From JAGPCK01 sp964535575 (GTDB taxonomy: Bacteria > Bacteroidota > Bacteroidia > UKL13-3): DNA of 64,000 nt. This document shows positions 53,717 through 63,022 of this stretch, piece after piece. The first letter of the stretch is position 1; the number at the start of each line of letters is the position of its first letter. The translations under genes and the position numbers were made by a program. Under the pieces are notes generated by a model. The model did no database searches and was not told where the DNA came from. It saw only the letters and a program-made list of their open reading frames with translations. Location: contig CAZHTC010000001.1 of the NCBI GenBank assembly GCA_964535575.1, positions 496,001-560,000 on the forward strand. The letters run 5' to 3'.

Positions 53717-56700
53717 ATGAAAAAGTTACTTTTTACTTTATCTCTTGTTCTCACAATTTGGGGGCTTAGTTCTCAAAATGCCTTTGCCTCTCACATGGCA
53801 GGTAGTGATATGGAGTTTAAATGTCTGGGTAAAGATACTTACCAGATAGTGCTTAGGGTATACCGGGATTGTACGGGTATCCCCATCAATGCTTCGCCAC
53901 AAATTACCTTTACTCCGCAGGCTCCATGTACACAAGGTACTAAAAATGTAACTATGACCCGTACGTTGGTAAGACCAGTTCGTTTCATGTGTGCCGGTAT
54001 GAAGAATATCTGTGAAGGAGGGTCTTTCCCATTTGGTATGGAAGAAAACCGATTCGAAGTAACTGTAATTTTCAACAACCTTTGGTCGGGTGGATTAGAT
54101 TCAACCTGCTGCTGGATCAGGGTAACCTATCAGGAGTGTTGCCGTAATGGAAACATCACCAATATTCCTGGATCGAATTTTTATATCGATGCTGAATTAA
54201 ACCGTTGCGTAACCCCATGTAACAGTTCTCCGCAAATCTCTAACTACCCGGTTGCTGTTGTTTGTGCCGGTCAGGGCTTTTGGTTTAATAATGGTATTTT
54301 GGATACTATTAATTACGACTCTATTTCATATGAATTGGCCGATCCGCTTGGATCTACCAACAGCCCTACAGGTTGGTTAAATGGCTTTTCAAAAGAAAAA
54401 CCATTTAATTTTCTTGGTTTCCCTAACTATCAATTGCCTTTCCCTGCCGGATTTAACCTGAATAAAACCAATGGTGACTTAGGTTTCACTCCTATGGGAC
54501 AACAACAGCCGGTTCTCGCATTCCAGATTACCGAATGGCGAAAGGTGAACGGTGTATATCAAAAAATTGGTGTCACACGAAGGGACGTTCAGTTTTATAC
54601 CTACCAATGTCCGCCAAACAACCCTCCTGAAATTGAAGTGAACGGAAGTAAAGCCGGGCCGTGGAGTTATACCATTTGTGCCGGACAAACACTTTGCCTC
54701 AATATTAAAGCAACCGATAAAGACACAGTACCTCCTAAATCCGACACCACATTGCTTTCATGGAATCGCGGTATTCCAGGTGCTACATGGACCAATGTGA
54801 ATTCTCCCAAAAAACTAATACGTTGGGACGAGGCCGTTTTCTGTTGGACTCCACCTGCAAGTTATGCCAGTACCCTGCCATATTATTTCACCGTAAAAGG
54901 AGAGGATGATAACTGTCCGGTACCGGGTAGTTCTACCCGCGCCATTGGTATTCGCGTTAAACCCAGCCCAGAAGGTTTCATTACTAAAACACCTCTCGGA
55001 TGTTCAAAATACGGTTTTGATGTTACGGTGACAAATCAGAATAAACTTACCCAAACACCAAGTTTTCTGTGGACAATACCTAATGTTGGCAATGGAAATT
55101 TTAATGCAATAAATGCTGTTAACTATAATGCCAAAACCATCCCAAGTCATACATTTGCCGGTGGGGGAACCTACGTAATCAGACTGCGCATGGAAGGCGA
55201 CCAATGTGTAAGTTTCCTCTTCGATACGGTTTATGTTGACTCCCCTGTTAAGGCCGTTGCTTGTCCTGATACCTTTGTATGTATCGGAAATACTCAATCG
55301 CTATCAGCTTCAGCCAAAAATGGTACCCTTCCGTATAAGTTTAAATGGCTTACCGGAAATTCGGCTGATACATTAACAACTCTTACCATTACCAATAACC
55401 AAACTACAAAAACATACTTTATTGAAGTTACCGACTCGTTCAGTTGTGTTTCAAAAGATAGCGTGGTTTTGGAAGTTAAACCTTTGCCTTATGTAAATGT
55501 AGGTCCGGATAAACGAATATGTTTTGCCGATAGTGCCGTATTTGACGCAGGAGATAATCAAACAAAGGGACTGCTTTCCTACGAATGGATTACTCCCGAT
55601 GGCAACCGGAGTTCTCAAATTATATATGCAAAAGATTCCGGTCAATACATGATTAAAGTAATTGATAGTTTCAGATGCGAACAAAGGGATACTGCCCTGT
55701 TATTTGTGAACAGACAAGTAATAGCCAATGCCGGACCAAATGATTCAATTTGTATCAATAACTCAACCGTATTCAGAGGCAGCGGAGGACAAACTTATGA
55801 GTGGAGAGAGATAGGCTCCTTGGGGGTTCTTTCTACTGCCGACACATTATTCAAAAATCCAACTCAGCCGGGCATTACCGATATCACGTTAAAGGTAACT
55901 GTTACTTATGGGAATGTCACATGTGCAAGTATGGATACCACCACGCTTGTGGCAAATCCGCTACCCACTATCACCTTTACCAATAAATCACCCGGCTTCT
56001 GTATTGATTCTAATTGGCTCGACCCCGGAACAAAATCTGGAGCCCAACCATCTGCTACCGGAAGAAACAAATACGGCTGGTACGGTGGCTGGTGGACCAT
56101 CTCTGACTTAAGTAAGGCCCAGTGTTTTGACAGAGACTCAAATAGCTCAACATTTGGATATGTTAAATTAAGTTGTCTTGGTGTATGTAATCAAGACGCA
56201 AGCGGTAATTTTGTACCGTGGAAAGTGACTTATCACTATATAAATTCAAATGGATGTTATAGTAGGGACTCAATTGATGTAACGATTTATCCTCTGCCTA
56301 TTGTGACTATTGGCGCTGATAAATCTATATGTCAAAACGACAACCCATTCCAGATTTATCCATATCCAAATACTGGTGTTGGAACCAAGTGGATGAACCC
56401 TCCATCTCCTTATGACGCTAATGACCCCAACTCGGTTATTGAATACAACCCTTTAGGGCGTATTCATACTTTCTTCCCGAAAAGAGCAGTAGAAGATACT
56501 ACATACATGCTGATGTATGAGGCAACCACTCAGTATCCAAAAGCTCAGTGTAAAAATACCGATACAGCTTTTTATTATATCAGGCCTATTCCTAAAGTAG
56601 ATGCCGGAAGACTTCCTGATGTGTGTGAGGATGCTTCAATTGTAGACCTTCCTACCCAAAGTGGTGCAAAGGTGTTGCCTGTAACCATGAACGGGGTTGG

Positions 56701-58201
56701 TACATGGACTGGACCTTCTGTAAATACTCCAAACAAAACCTTTAATCCGAAAACTGCCCCTTATGGAATGAATATTATTCAGTATAGTTTCACAAATGAT
56801 ACCGGCTGTACAGCCTCAGATACTACCTTTATCATTGTAAATAAACTTCCAAATACACAACTTGCCAATCAACCTGATATTTGTGAAGACGCGGGAACAA
56901 TTGTATTAAAGGGTAATAAACCAAGCCTTGGTACAGGCACCTATATAGTAAATGGCTTTACAACCGGCAACTCGTTTAATGCAAAACCTGCCGCAACACC
57001 AAGTGCTGCCAATCCGGTAAATTACGGAATGAATTATGCAACTTATAGCTTTACCGATAATCACGGCTGTAAAAAAGATGCTAAAGACAGTTTCGATATT
57101 CAGATATTACCAAAAGTAAAAATTCTTAACCCCGGCCCGCTTTGCGAAGGATTTCCGTTTACCCTGCAAGGTTCAATGGCCAACACGTCCTCTTTCAGAT
57201 GGTCCGTAGTTGGAGATGGTAAATATTATTTTGGTACCCCAACACAATACGACACTACAAGTACTGATACTTTAGTTGGCTATATCCCGGGGCTTCAAGA
57301 TGTGTTTAACGGGTCGTTCATTGTAATTTTGCATTCAACCGACAATAAACTGTGTCCTGCATCTTATGATCAGTCATTTGTGAAAATTAATCGCAACCCT
57401 GTTGGTGATTTTACTGCCAAACAAGAAGGTTGTGAACCATTCCCAACTACCTTTTTCGGAAACTTTGAAGATGCAGATTCTATTATTTGGGACTTTGGTG
57501 ACGGAACAACCAGAATAGGTGGCGAAACAGTTCCACATATGTATGATAAAGCCCGCGGAACTCCATATGATGTAAGTGTAAGACTGGTTTCAGTAGATGG
57601 TTGTGATACTGTGTTAACGAAACCTTTGTTTATCAAAGTAAATATTAGTCCTTCCGCCAATTTTGAACCCAATCCACGAAAATCAACGGTTGCATTACCT
57701 CGATTTACCTTTAACAATAAAAGTGATTTGAAAGGTTTACCAATTGATAGCGTTACTTTCTCATGGGACTTTGGTGATCCGAAAACAGATTTTGACACCT
57801 CAAGTCAATACAGTCCTACTTACACTTACCCTACTGATACGGGAGTTTATGAAATCAGAATGAATCTTGTAACGGTAGACGGCTGTAAGGCCGAGGCTAT
57901 AGACTATGTAAGAATTGATCCCGATATCACAGTATTTGCGCCTACAGCCTTCCGTCCTCAAAGTAAAAAAGAGCAAAATCAGCGCTTCTATGTGGTGGTT
58001 GACGGTCAGCGAACTTTCCATGTTGATATTTTTAACCGTTGGGGAGAGTTGGTTTATGCATCCGATGACCCTGAAGAAGGATGGGATGGCAAGTATAAAG
58101 GTGTAGATGTTCAACAGGATGTATTTGCATGGCAGGTAACTGTGATCAGTTTTAACGGAACCCCTTATAAATACAGCGGAACTGTTACCCTCATGCGTTA
58201 A
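53717..58201 (+). CDS. Large secreted protein with PKD domains and T9SS type B sorting domain
   Basis: The 1494-residue protein has a signal peptide ending at FAS (residue 24), then the N-terminal module typical of this protein class in Bacteroidetes (SHMAGSDMEFKCLGKDTYQIVLRVYRDC), Cys-rich Ig-like modules through the middle, two PKD domains near the end (IIWDFGDGTTRIGG; FSWDFGDPKTDFD) and a type B sorting domain (VFAPTAFRPQ ... FNRWGELVYAS ... GWDGKYKGVDVQQDVFAW). It is probably a surface adhesin or extracellular structural protein. A strong terminator follows. The promoter region is described at 53591-53693. Confidence 0.88.
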   Translation: MKKLLFTLSLVLTIWGLSSQNAFASHMAGSDMEFKCLGKDTYQIVLRVYRDCTGIPINASPQITFTPQAPCTQGTKNVTMTRTLVRPVRFMCAGMKNICEGGSFPFGMEENRFEVTVIFNNLWSGGLDSTCCWIRVTYQECCRNGNITNIPGSNFYIDAELNRCVTPCNSSPQISNYPVAVVCAGQGFWFNNGILDTINYDSISYELADPLGSTNSPTGWLNGFSKEKPFNFLGFPNYQLPFPAGFNLNKTNGDLGFTPMGQQQPVLAFQITEWRKVNGVYQKIGVTRRDVQFYTYQCPPNNPPEIEVNGSKAGPWSYTICAGQTLCLNIKATDKDTVPPKSDTTLLSWNRGIPGATWTNVNSPKKLIRWDEAVFCWTPPASYASTLPYYFTVKGEDDNCPVPGSSTRAIGIRVKPSPEGFITKTPLGCSKYGFDVTVTNQNKLTQTPSFLWTIPNVGNGNFNAINAVNYNAKTIPSHTFAGGGTYVIRLRMEGDQCVSFLFDTVYVDSPVKAVACPDTFVCIGNTQSLSASAKNGTLPYKFKWLTGNSADTLTTLTITNNQTTKTYFIEVTDSFSCVSKDSVVLEVKPLPYVNVGPDKRICFADSAVFDAGDNQTKGLLSYEWITPDGNRSSQIIYAKDSGQYMIKVIDSFRCEQRDTALLFVNRQVIANAGPNDSICINNSTVFRGSGGQTYEWREIGSLGVLSTADTLFKNPTQPGITDITLKVTVTYGNVTCASMDTTTLVANPLPTITFTNKSPGFCIDSNWLDPGTKSGAQPSATGRNKYGWYGGWWTISDLSKAQCFDRDSNSSTFGYVKLSCLGVCNQDASGNFVPWKVTYHYINSNGCYSRDSIDVTIYPLPIVTIGADKSICQNDNPFQIYPYPNTGVGTKWMNPPSPYDANDPNSVIEYNPLGRIHTFFPKRAVEDTTYMLMYEATTQYPKAQCKNTDTAFYYIRPIPKVDAGRLPDVCEDASIVDLPTQSGAKVLPVTMNGVGTWTGPSVNTPNKTFNPKTAPYGMNIIQYSFTNDTGCTASDTTFIIVNKLPNTQLANQPDICEDAGTIVLKGNKPSLGTGTYIVNGFTTGNSFNAKPAATPSAANPVNYGMNYATYSFTDNHGCKKDAKDSFDIQILPKVKILNPGPLCEGFPFTLQGSMANTSSFRWSVVGDGKYYFGTPTQYDTTSTDTLVGYIPGLQDVFNGSFIVILHSTDNKLCPASYDQSFVKINRNPVGDFTAKQEGCEPFPTTFFGNFEDADSIIWDFGDGTTRIGGETVPHMYDKARGTPYDVSVRLVSVDGCDTVLTKPLFIKVNISPSANFEPNPRKSTVALPRFTFNNKSDLKGLPIDSVTFSWDFGDPKTDFDTSSQYSPTYTYPTDTGVYEIRMNLVTVDGCKAEAIDYVRIDPDITVFAPTAFRPQSKKEQNQRFYVVVDGQRTFHVDIFNRWGELVYASDDPEEGWDGKYKGVDVQQDVFAWQVTVISFNGTPYKYSGTVTLMR

Positions 58202-58220
58202 CAATCAAAACGATTCAAAT

Positions 58221-58252
58221 AAAAAAAGGGCCCTTTGGTGGCCCTTTTTTTT
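58221..58252 (+). terminator. Terminator after the type B T9SS gene
   Basis: AAAAAAAGGGCC and GGCCCTTTTTTTT form a 12-bp stem with a seven-base loop, 19 bases after the stop at 58201. The T run marks an intrinsic terminator, able to act in both directions. Confidence 0.85.
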
Positions 58253-58341
58253 ATTTATACATTCCGTCAGGGGAATTTGCCATACCTAGAATTATGGATA
58301 ACTCTTCTTTTACACAAAGCAGCAGATGTGCCCAAAAAATG

Positions 58342-58349
58342 TACCTTTG
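58342..58349 (+). promoter_or_regulatory. TAnnTTTG promoter element for carB
   Basis: TACCTTTG is an exact -7 box inside the upstream part of the carB frame. It implies that translation begins at the GTG at 58386 and not at the ATG/other start at 58326. Confidence 0.5.
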
Positions 58350-58385
58350 CCCAATTTAATTCTACACTATTTAACTTTTTATCAA

Positions 58386-61202
58386 GTGCCAAAAGACTCA
58401 AGTATAAAATCGGTATTAATTATAGGAAGCGGCCCAATAATTATTGGTCAGGCTTGCGAATTTGACTATTCAGGAAGCCAGGCAGCCCGTTCCTTAAAAG
58501 AAGAAGGTATAGAGGTTACCCTCATTAACAGCAATCCTGCTACTATTATGACCGATAAGGTAACTGCCGACCATATTTATCTTTTGCCACTCACGGTTGA
58601 TTCCATTATTCAAATATTGGAGGAAAGGAAAATTGATGCGGTTTTACCAACCATGGGAGGACAAACAGCTTTAAATTTAGCTATTGAAGCAAATGAGTTG
58701 GGGGTGTGGCAAAAATATGGGGTACGAATGATTGGTGTTGATGTACACGCCATTCAAACAACCGAAGACAGAGAAAAATTCAGGCAATTGATGGTAGAAA
58801 TCGGTATTCCGGTGGCTCCGTCAAAAACGGCTACCTCGTTTCTGGAAGGAAAAGAAATTGCTCAGGATATTGGATTTCCTTTGGTAATAAGACCCTCGTT
58901 TACGCTGGGAGGAACCGGAGGAAGTTTTGTTCACAAAAAGGAAGAATTTGAAGCTGCGTTGATGAGAGGATTACAGGCCTCTCCCACGCACGAAGTACTC
59001 GTAGAAAAAGCTGTTTTGGGATGGAAAGAATATGAGCTGGAGCTTTTGCGCGACAATAACGATAACGTATGCATTATTTGTTCCATTGAAAACTTTGACC
59101 CAATGGGTATTCACACCGGAGACTCGATTACCGTTGCTCCGGCAATGACCTTAAGCGATACCTGTTACCAAACCATGCGCGACATGGCCATTAAAATGAT
59201 GCGTTCCATTGGAAATTTTGCCGGAGGTTGTAACGTTCAGTTTGCGGTTAATCCCGAAAATGAAGAATTAATTTCCATTGAAATTAACCCGCGGGTGTCT
59301 CGTTCCTCGGCTTTAGCATCAAAAGCAACAGGTTATCCTATAGCCAAAATAGCTTCAAAACTTGCAATTGGCTACAATCTTGATGAATTAAATAATCCTG
59401 TTACCAAAACTACTTCGGCCTATTTTGAACCTGCGCTCGATTACGTAATTGTTAAAATTCCAAGATGGAACTTTGATAAATTTAAAGGAGCCGACCGAGA
59501 GTTAGGACTACAAATGAAATCCGTAGGTGAAGTGATGGGCATAGGCCGCACCTTTATTGAAGCGTTGCAAAAGGCATGTCAGTCGCTTGAAATTGGCCGA
59601 TCGGGATTAGGTGCTGATGGAAAGCAATTACGAAATCTTGAAGAAATAGCCAATAGCCTGCAACATCCTTCATGGAACCGCTTGTTCCATATTAAAGATG
59701 CATTCAGCCTTGGAGTTCCAATTTCTTCCGTTGAAAAAATGACCCGTATAGACCGGTGGTTTTTGACACAAATTCAGGATTTGGTAAGACTCGAAACAGA
59801 ACTGAAACGATTTAATCTTACCAATATACCACGCGAACTTTTTGTTGAACTAAAGGAAAAAGGATTCGCTGACGAACAAATTGCCTGGATACTTCAAAAT
59901 GTAAGCGAAGAAGATGTTTACAAACGGAGAAAAGAACTTGGCATAAAACGGGTATATAAAATTGTTGATACATGCGCTGCCGAATTTCCTTCTCCCACCA
60001 ATTACTTCTACTCCACTTTTGACGGGGAAAATGAATCGGTTGTAACGGATAAAAAGAAAATAATTGTTTTAGGGTCTGGCCCAAACCGCATTGGGCAGGG
60101 AATTGAGTTCGACTACAGTTGTGTACACGGTTTACTGGCTTCGAAAGAATGCGGGTACGAAGCAATTATGATTAATTGCAACCCAGAAACCGTTTCTACT
60201 GATTTTGACATGGCCGATAAACTCTATTTTGAACCCGTGTTTTGGGAGCATTTGAGAGAGATAATTGAACTGGAAAAACCAGAAGGCGTAATTGTTCAAC
60301 TGGGGGGTCAAACTGCACTTAAACTTTCAAGAAAACTGGAAGAACACGGAATTAAAATTATAGGTACTACTTTCCGCGATATGGATATTGCAGAGGACCG
60401 TGGTTTCTTTTCCGATTTGCTGAAAGAAATGAACATTCCTTATCCTAAATACGGTGTTGCTGAAACCGCAGAAGAAGCCATAGAGGTTGCTGCACATGTT
60501 GGATTCCCTGTATTAGTAAGGCCCTCCTATGTATTAGGCGGGCAGGGGATGAAAATTGTAATTAACAATGAAGAACTGGAAGCTGCTGTAATTGGTTTAC
60601 TAGGCGACCTACCTGGCAACCGTGTTTTGATTGACCACTTTTTGGATCGTGCCGAAGAAGCAGAAGTTGATTGCATTTGTGACGGAGAGGATGTGCATAT
60701 TATCGGTATGATGGAACATATTGAACCGGCAGGTATTCACTCAGGCGATTCGAGTGCGGTACTTCCTCCTTTTAGCCTGAGCGAAAATGTGAAAAAGCAA
60801 ATGGAGGATTATTCAATAAAACTTTCCCGATCATTAAAAGTAAAAGGACTTCTCAATATTCAGTTTGCCATAAAAGACGAGAAGGTTTATGTAATTGAAG
60901 CTAATCCAAGAGCATCGAGAACGGTTCCATTCATTGCAAAAGCGTATGACGTTCCATATATAAATATTGCTACCAAAATAATGCTGGAAGCAAAAAAACT
61001 TAAGGATTTTGTCATCGAGGAAAAACTAACCGGATACGCGATTAAAGAGCCTGTATTTTCATTTAATAAATTCATTGGAGTAAATAAAGAATTAGGTCCT
61101 GAGATGAAATCGACCGGAGAGGCAATTCGTTTTATTAAAGACTTAAACGACCCCTTCTTCCGAAATCTGTACAAAGAAAAATCAATGTACCTGAGCAAAT
61201 AA
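58386..61202 (+). CDS. carB: Carbamoyl-phosphate synthase large subunit, without the C-terminal allosteric domain
   Basis: CarB makes carbamoyl phosphate for pyrimidine and arginine synthesis, with the small subunit CarA supplying ammonia. The 938-residue product (GTG start) has both halves: IGSGPIIIGQACEFDYSG and LGSGPNRIGQGIEFDYSC as the first motif in each ATP-grasp unit, and ADHIYLLPLTV. It stops after about residue 938 (NLYKEKSMYLSK), where E. coli CarB continues with a 137-residue MGS-like domain that binds UMP and ornithine. carA is not in the window. A DUF4834 and an FkbM gene follow directly. Confidence 0.93.
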   Translation: MPKDSSIKSVLIIGSGPIIIGQACEFDYSGSQAARSLKEEGIEVTLINSNPATIMTDKVTADHIYLLPLTVDSIIQILEERKIDAVLPTMGGQTALNLAIEANELGVWQKYGVRMIGVDVHAIQTTEDREKFRQLMVEIGIPVAPSKTATSFLEGKEIAQDIGFPLVIRPSFTLGGTGGSFVHKKEEFEAALMRGLQASPTHEVLVEKAVLGWKEYELELLRDNNDNVCIICSIENFDPMGIHTGDSITVAPAMTLSDTCYQTMRDMAIKMMRSIGNFAGGCNVQFAVNPENEELISIEINPRVSRSSALASKATGYPIAKIASKLAIGYNLDELNNPVTKTTSAYFEPALDYVIVKIPRWNFDKFKGADRELGLQMKSVGEVMGIGRTFIEALQKACQSLEIGRSGLGADGKQLRNLEEIANSLQHPSWNRLFHIKDAFSLGVPISSVEKMTRIDRWFLTQIQDLVRLETELKRFNLTNIPRELFVELKEKGFADEQIAWILQNVSEEDVYKRRKELGIKRVYKIVDTCAAEFPSPTNYFYSTFDGENESVVTDKKKIIVLGSGPNRIGQGIEFDYSCVHGLLASKECGYEAIMINCNPETVSTDFDMADKLYFEPVFWEHLREIIELEKPEGVIVQLGGQTALKLSRKLEEHGIKIIGTTFRDMDIAEDRGFFSDLLKEMNIPYPKYGVAETAEEAIEVAAHVGFPVLVRPSYVLGGQGMKIVINNEELEAAVIGLLGDLPGNRVLIDHFLDRAEEAEVDCICDGEDVHIIGMMEHIEPAGIHSGDSSAVLPPFSLSENVKKQMEDYSIKLSRSLKVKGLLNIQFAIKDEKVYVIEANPRASRTVPFIAKAYDVPYINIATKIMLEAKKLKDFVIEEKLTGYAIKEPVFSFNKFIGVNKELGPEMKSTGEAIRFIKDLNDPFFRNLYKEKSMYLSK

Positions 61203-61203
61203 A

Positions 61204-61446
61204 ATGATCAAGTTTTTACTAACCTCTGTTGCCGTTATTTTTCTTGTGAGAATGTTGTTAAGATTACTCACAGGAGGTTTTCATGTAAAAGTTGAGAAAC
61301 ACTATTACTACCACGATAACCGAAAACAGGAATCTCAAAAGCCGGAAGGTTTTACCACTATAACACAAAACACCTCTAAGGGGAAACAAAGCAAATACCC
61401 CGGCACAGAAGGCGAATATGTACCTTATGAAGAAGTAAACGAATGA
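61204..61446 (+). CDS. DUF4834 small membrane protein
   Basis: The 80-residue protein has one N-terminal membrane helix (FLLTSVAVIFLVRMLLRLL) and a tail with HYYYHDN and TEGEYVPYEEV, the C-terminal pattern of DUF4834, a Bacteroidetes family of unknown role. It starts 1 base after carB and overlaps the next gene as ATGA (61443-61446), so it should be co-translated with both. Confidence 0.82.
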   Translation: MIKFLLTSVAVIFLVRMLLRLLTGGFHVKVEKHYYYHDNRKQESQKPEGFTTITQNTSKGKQSKYPGTEGEYVPYEEVNE

Positions 61447-62186
61447 GCCGACTGGTACGAAAATTATTAACCACCTTTTTAGGTACCGAAAAATACCTTG
61501 AAGTTGTAAGTTCATCTTATATCCGCATGGTAAATGCGGGGATGATGGAGCAAAAATATCCAGAACTTTTTTTCCTTGATAAAATTATAAAACCGGAATA
61601 CCACTGTATTGATTTGGGGGCAAATGTTGGCTACTACTCTACCCGATTATCAAAACTTACCCAAAAAAATGGAAAGGTATATGCTGTTGAACCCGTTACT
61701 CTTTTTCGTAACCTTCTTGAGAAAAACCTGAAAAAGTTTGATTGCAGAAATGTGGAACTGATTGCGTATGCTTTGGGGTCCGAAAATAAAGCAATTAAAA
61801 TGGGGACGCCTGAAATTGCAGGTGTTTTCAGGCACGGGCTTACTAAAGTAATTGATTCAGCATCCGAAAACTTTGCTCAGACCTACGAAGTGCAAATGAG
61901 GGTACCTGATCAACTTTTTCAAAACTTAACCCGGCTTGACTATGTTAAATGTGATGTGGAGGGGTATGAAGTGCATATTTTCCCGTTTTTTACTAAAACC
62001 TTATCCCGTTTTCACCCATTGATTCAAATGGAAATTTCCACTACCGAGAACAGGACACAAATTTTTAACGTGTTGCGTCCATTAGGTTATAAAATATTCG
62101 GATTGTTTGACAACTCACTTACTGAATTATCGGCAGAACAAGCGCTCGGATATAATAAAGGTGACTTTTATTTTAAGTGCGATTAA
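61443..62186 (+). CDS. FkbM-family methyltransferase
   Basis: The 247-residue protein has the FkbM class I fold: YHCIDLGANVGYYSTRL (motif I), VYAVEPVTLFRNLLEKNL, and YVKCDVEGYEVHIF, the family signature. Bacterial FkbM methyltransferases often modify sugars of glycans or glycoproteins. The target here is unknown. It overlaps DUF4834 by 4 bases, so the two may act together. Confidence 0.86.
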   Translation: MSRLVRKLLTTFLGTEKYLEVVSSSYIRMVNAGMMEQKYPELFFLDKIIKPEYHCIDLGANVGYYSTRLSKLTQKNGKVYAVEPVTLFRNLLEKNLKKFDCRNVELIAYALGSENKAIKMGTPEIAGVFRHGLTKVIDSASENFAQTYEVQMRVPDQLFQNLTRLDYVKCDVEGYEVHIFPFFTKTLSRFHPLIQMEISTTENRTQIFNVLRPLGYKIFGLFDNSLTELSAEQALGYNKGDFYFKCD

Positions 62187-62197
62187 ACCGCTATCTG

Positions 62198-62878
62198 CTA
62201 CCAATCGTCTTCATCAACAATAATTGGATCCTTCATCAGCTTTTTGAAAACTTCAATCATTCGTTTCAAGTCAGCATCTGCTCCGCGAAGGATGGCATCT
62301 GCATTTTTTACATTTGTTGAAGTAGTGTTGTAGTATTCAAAATAGGTTCTGGTAGGTATCGTGTTCTTATCTCCAGCAGTAATTTTGCTTTCGTTTACCA
62401 AATTTGAGATGGCGTACTTGTAGCGGCCTTCCTTTATCCAGAGGGTCATTTTAAATTTATGATATCCTACGCTTGCTTTTGAATACTTATTGGTATAGGT
62501 ATATGCATCAATGTATCCGTTTATAACCAACTTGGCGTTTTCCTTGTCAACCTCAAATATATCTTTTGGTTTCTCCCCGTTTTTTGCAAAGTTAGCCATT
62601 GCCCATCTTTTAGCCCTCTTGTATAATGAGTCTGAAAGCGACTCAGATTGTTCAATTATTTCGGTGTATGTAACCAGCATGGTAATCGAATCAACAGGTA
62701 AAACCATACGTACAAACGGTTTTGCAGCGGGTCTTCTCACAGTAGAGGTACTTTGCGTATCGTTATTATCCTGCTGCTGATTCACATCTGTAAATATATC
62801 TTGCTCATCGTTGTTTTGAGAATAGGCAAAGCCACTCCAAAGAAGAAAAGATGCACTAAGAAAAAGGAGTTTTTTCAT
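62198..62878 (-). CDS. Exported DUF4468-type protein
   Basis: The 226-residue protein has a signal peptide (MKKLLFLSASFLLWSG, cleavage near YSQ at 21). A Gln/Asn/Asp-rich stretch follows (residues 22-50). The rest matches DUF4468 (TBP-like fold), seen in AKRWAMANFAKN, DKENAKLVINGYID and FKMTLWIKEGRYKYAISNL. Role unknown; such proteins are periplasmic or outer-membrane-associated. GldN was considered and rejected. On the minus strand a TATTTTTG element is at 62937-62944. Confidence 0.78.
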   Translation of the reverse strand: MKKLLFLSASFLLWSGFAYSQNNDEQDIFTDVNQQQDNNDTQSTSTVRRPAAKPFVRMVLPVDSITMLVTYTEIIEQSESLSDSLYKRAKRWAMANFAKNGEKPKDIFEVDKENAKLVINGYIDAYTYTNKYSKASVGYHKFKMTLWIKEGRYKYAISNLVNESKITAGDKNTIPTRTYFEYYNTTSTNVKNADAILRGADADLKRMIEVFKKLMKDPIIVDEDDW

Positions 62879-62936
62879 TGAAAATTCGTTTTATGGGTTG
62901 GGTATTCTATTATTGTGCCAATAAAATATTTGGTTT

Positions 62937-62944
62937 CAAAAATA
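62937..62944 (-). promoter_or_regulatory. TAnnTTTG promoter element for the DUF4468 gene
   Basis: On the minus strand TATTTTTG is an exact -7 box, 58 bases before the ATG at 62878. No good -33 box is evident. Confidence 0.35.
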
Positions 62945-63022
62945 CATGTTTCAATCAATCCCGAAAATAGTATTTTCATGTGAAATAACTTATAACTTCC
63001 TTATTAAAAAAATTAATTATTA

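Noticed and set aside
58326..58385. Longer start for carB
   Set aside because: An exact -7 box lies within it at 58342-58349 and homology begins at the GTG 58386.
62198..62878. Gliding motility protein GldN
   Set aside because: Size and exported nature fit, but the sequence pattern matches DUF4468 and no other gld genes are adjacent.
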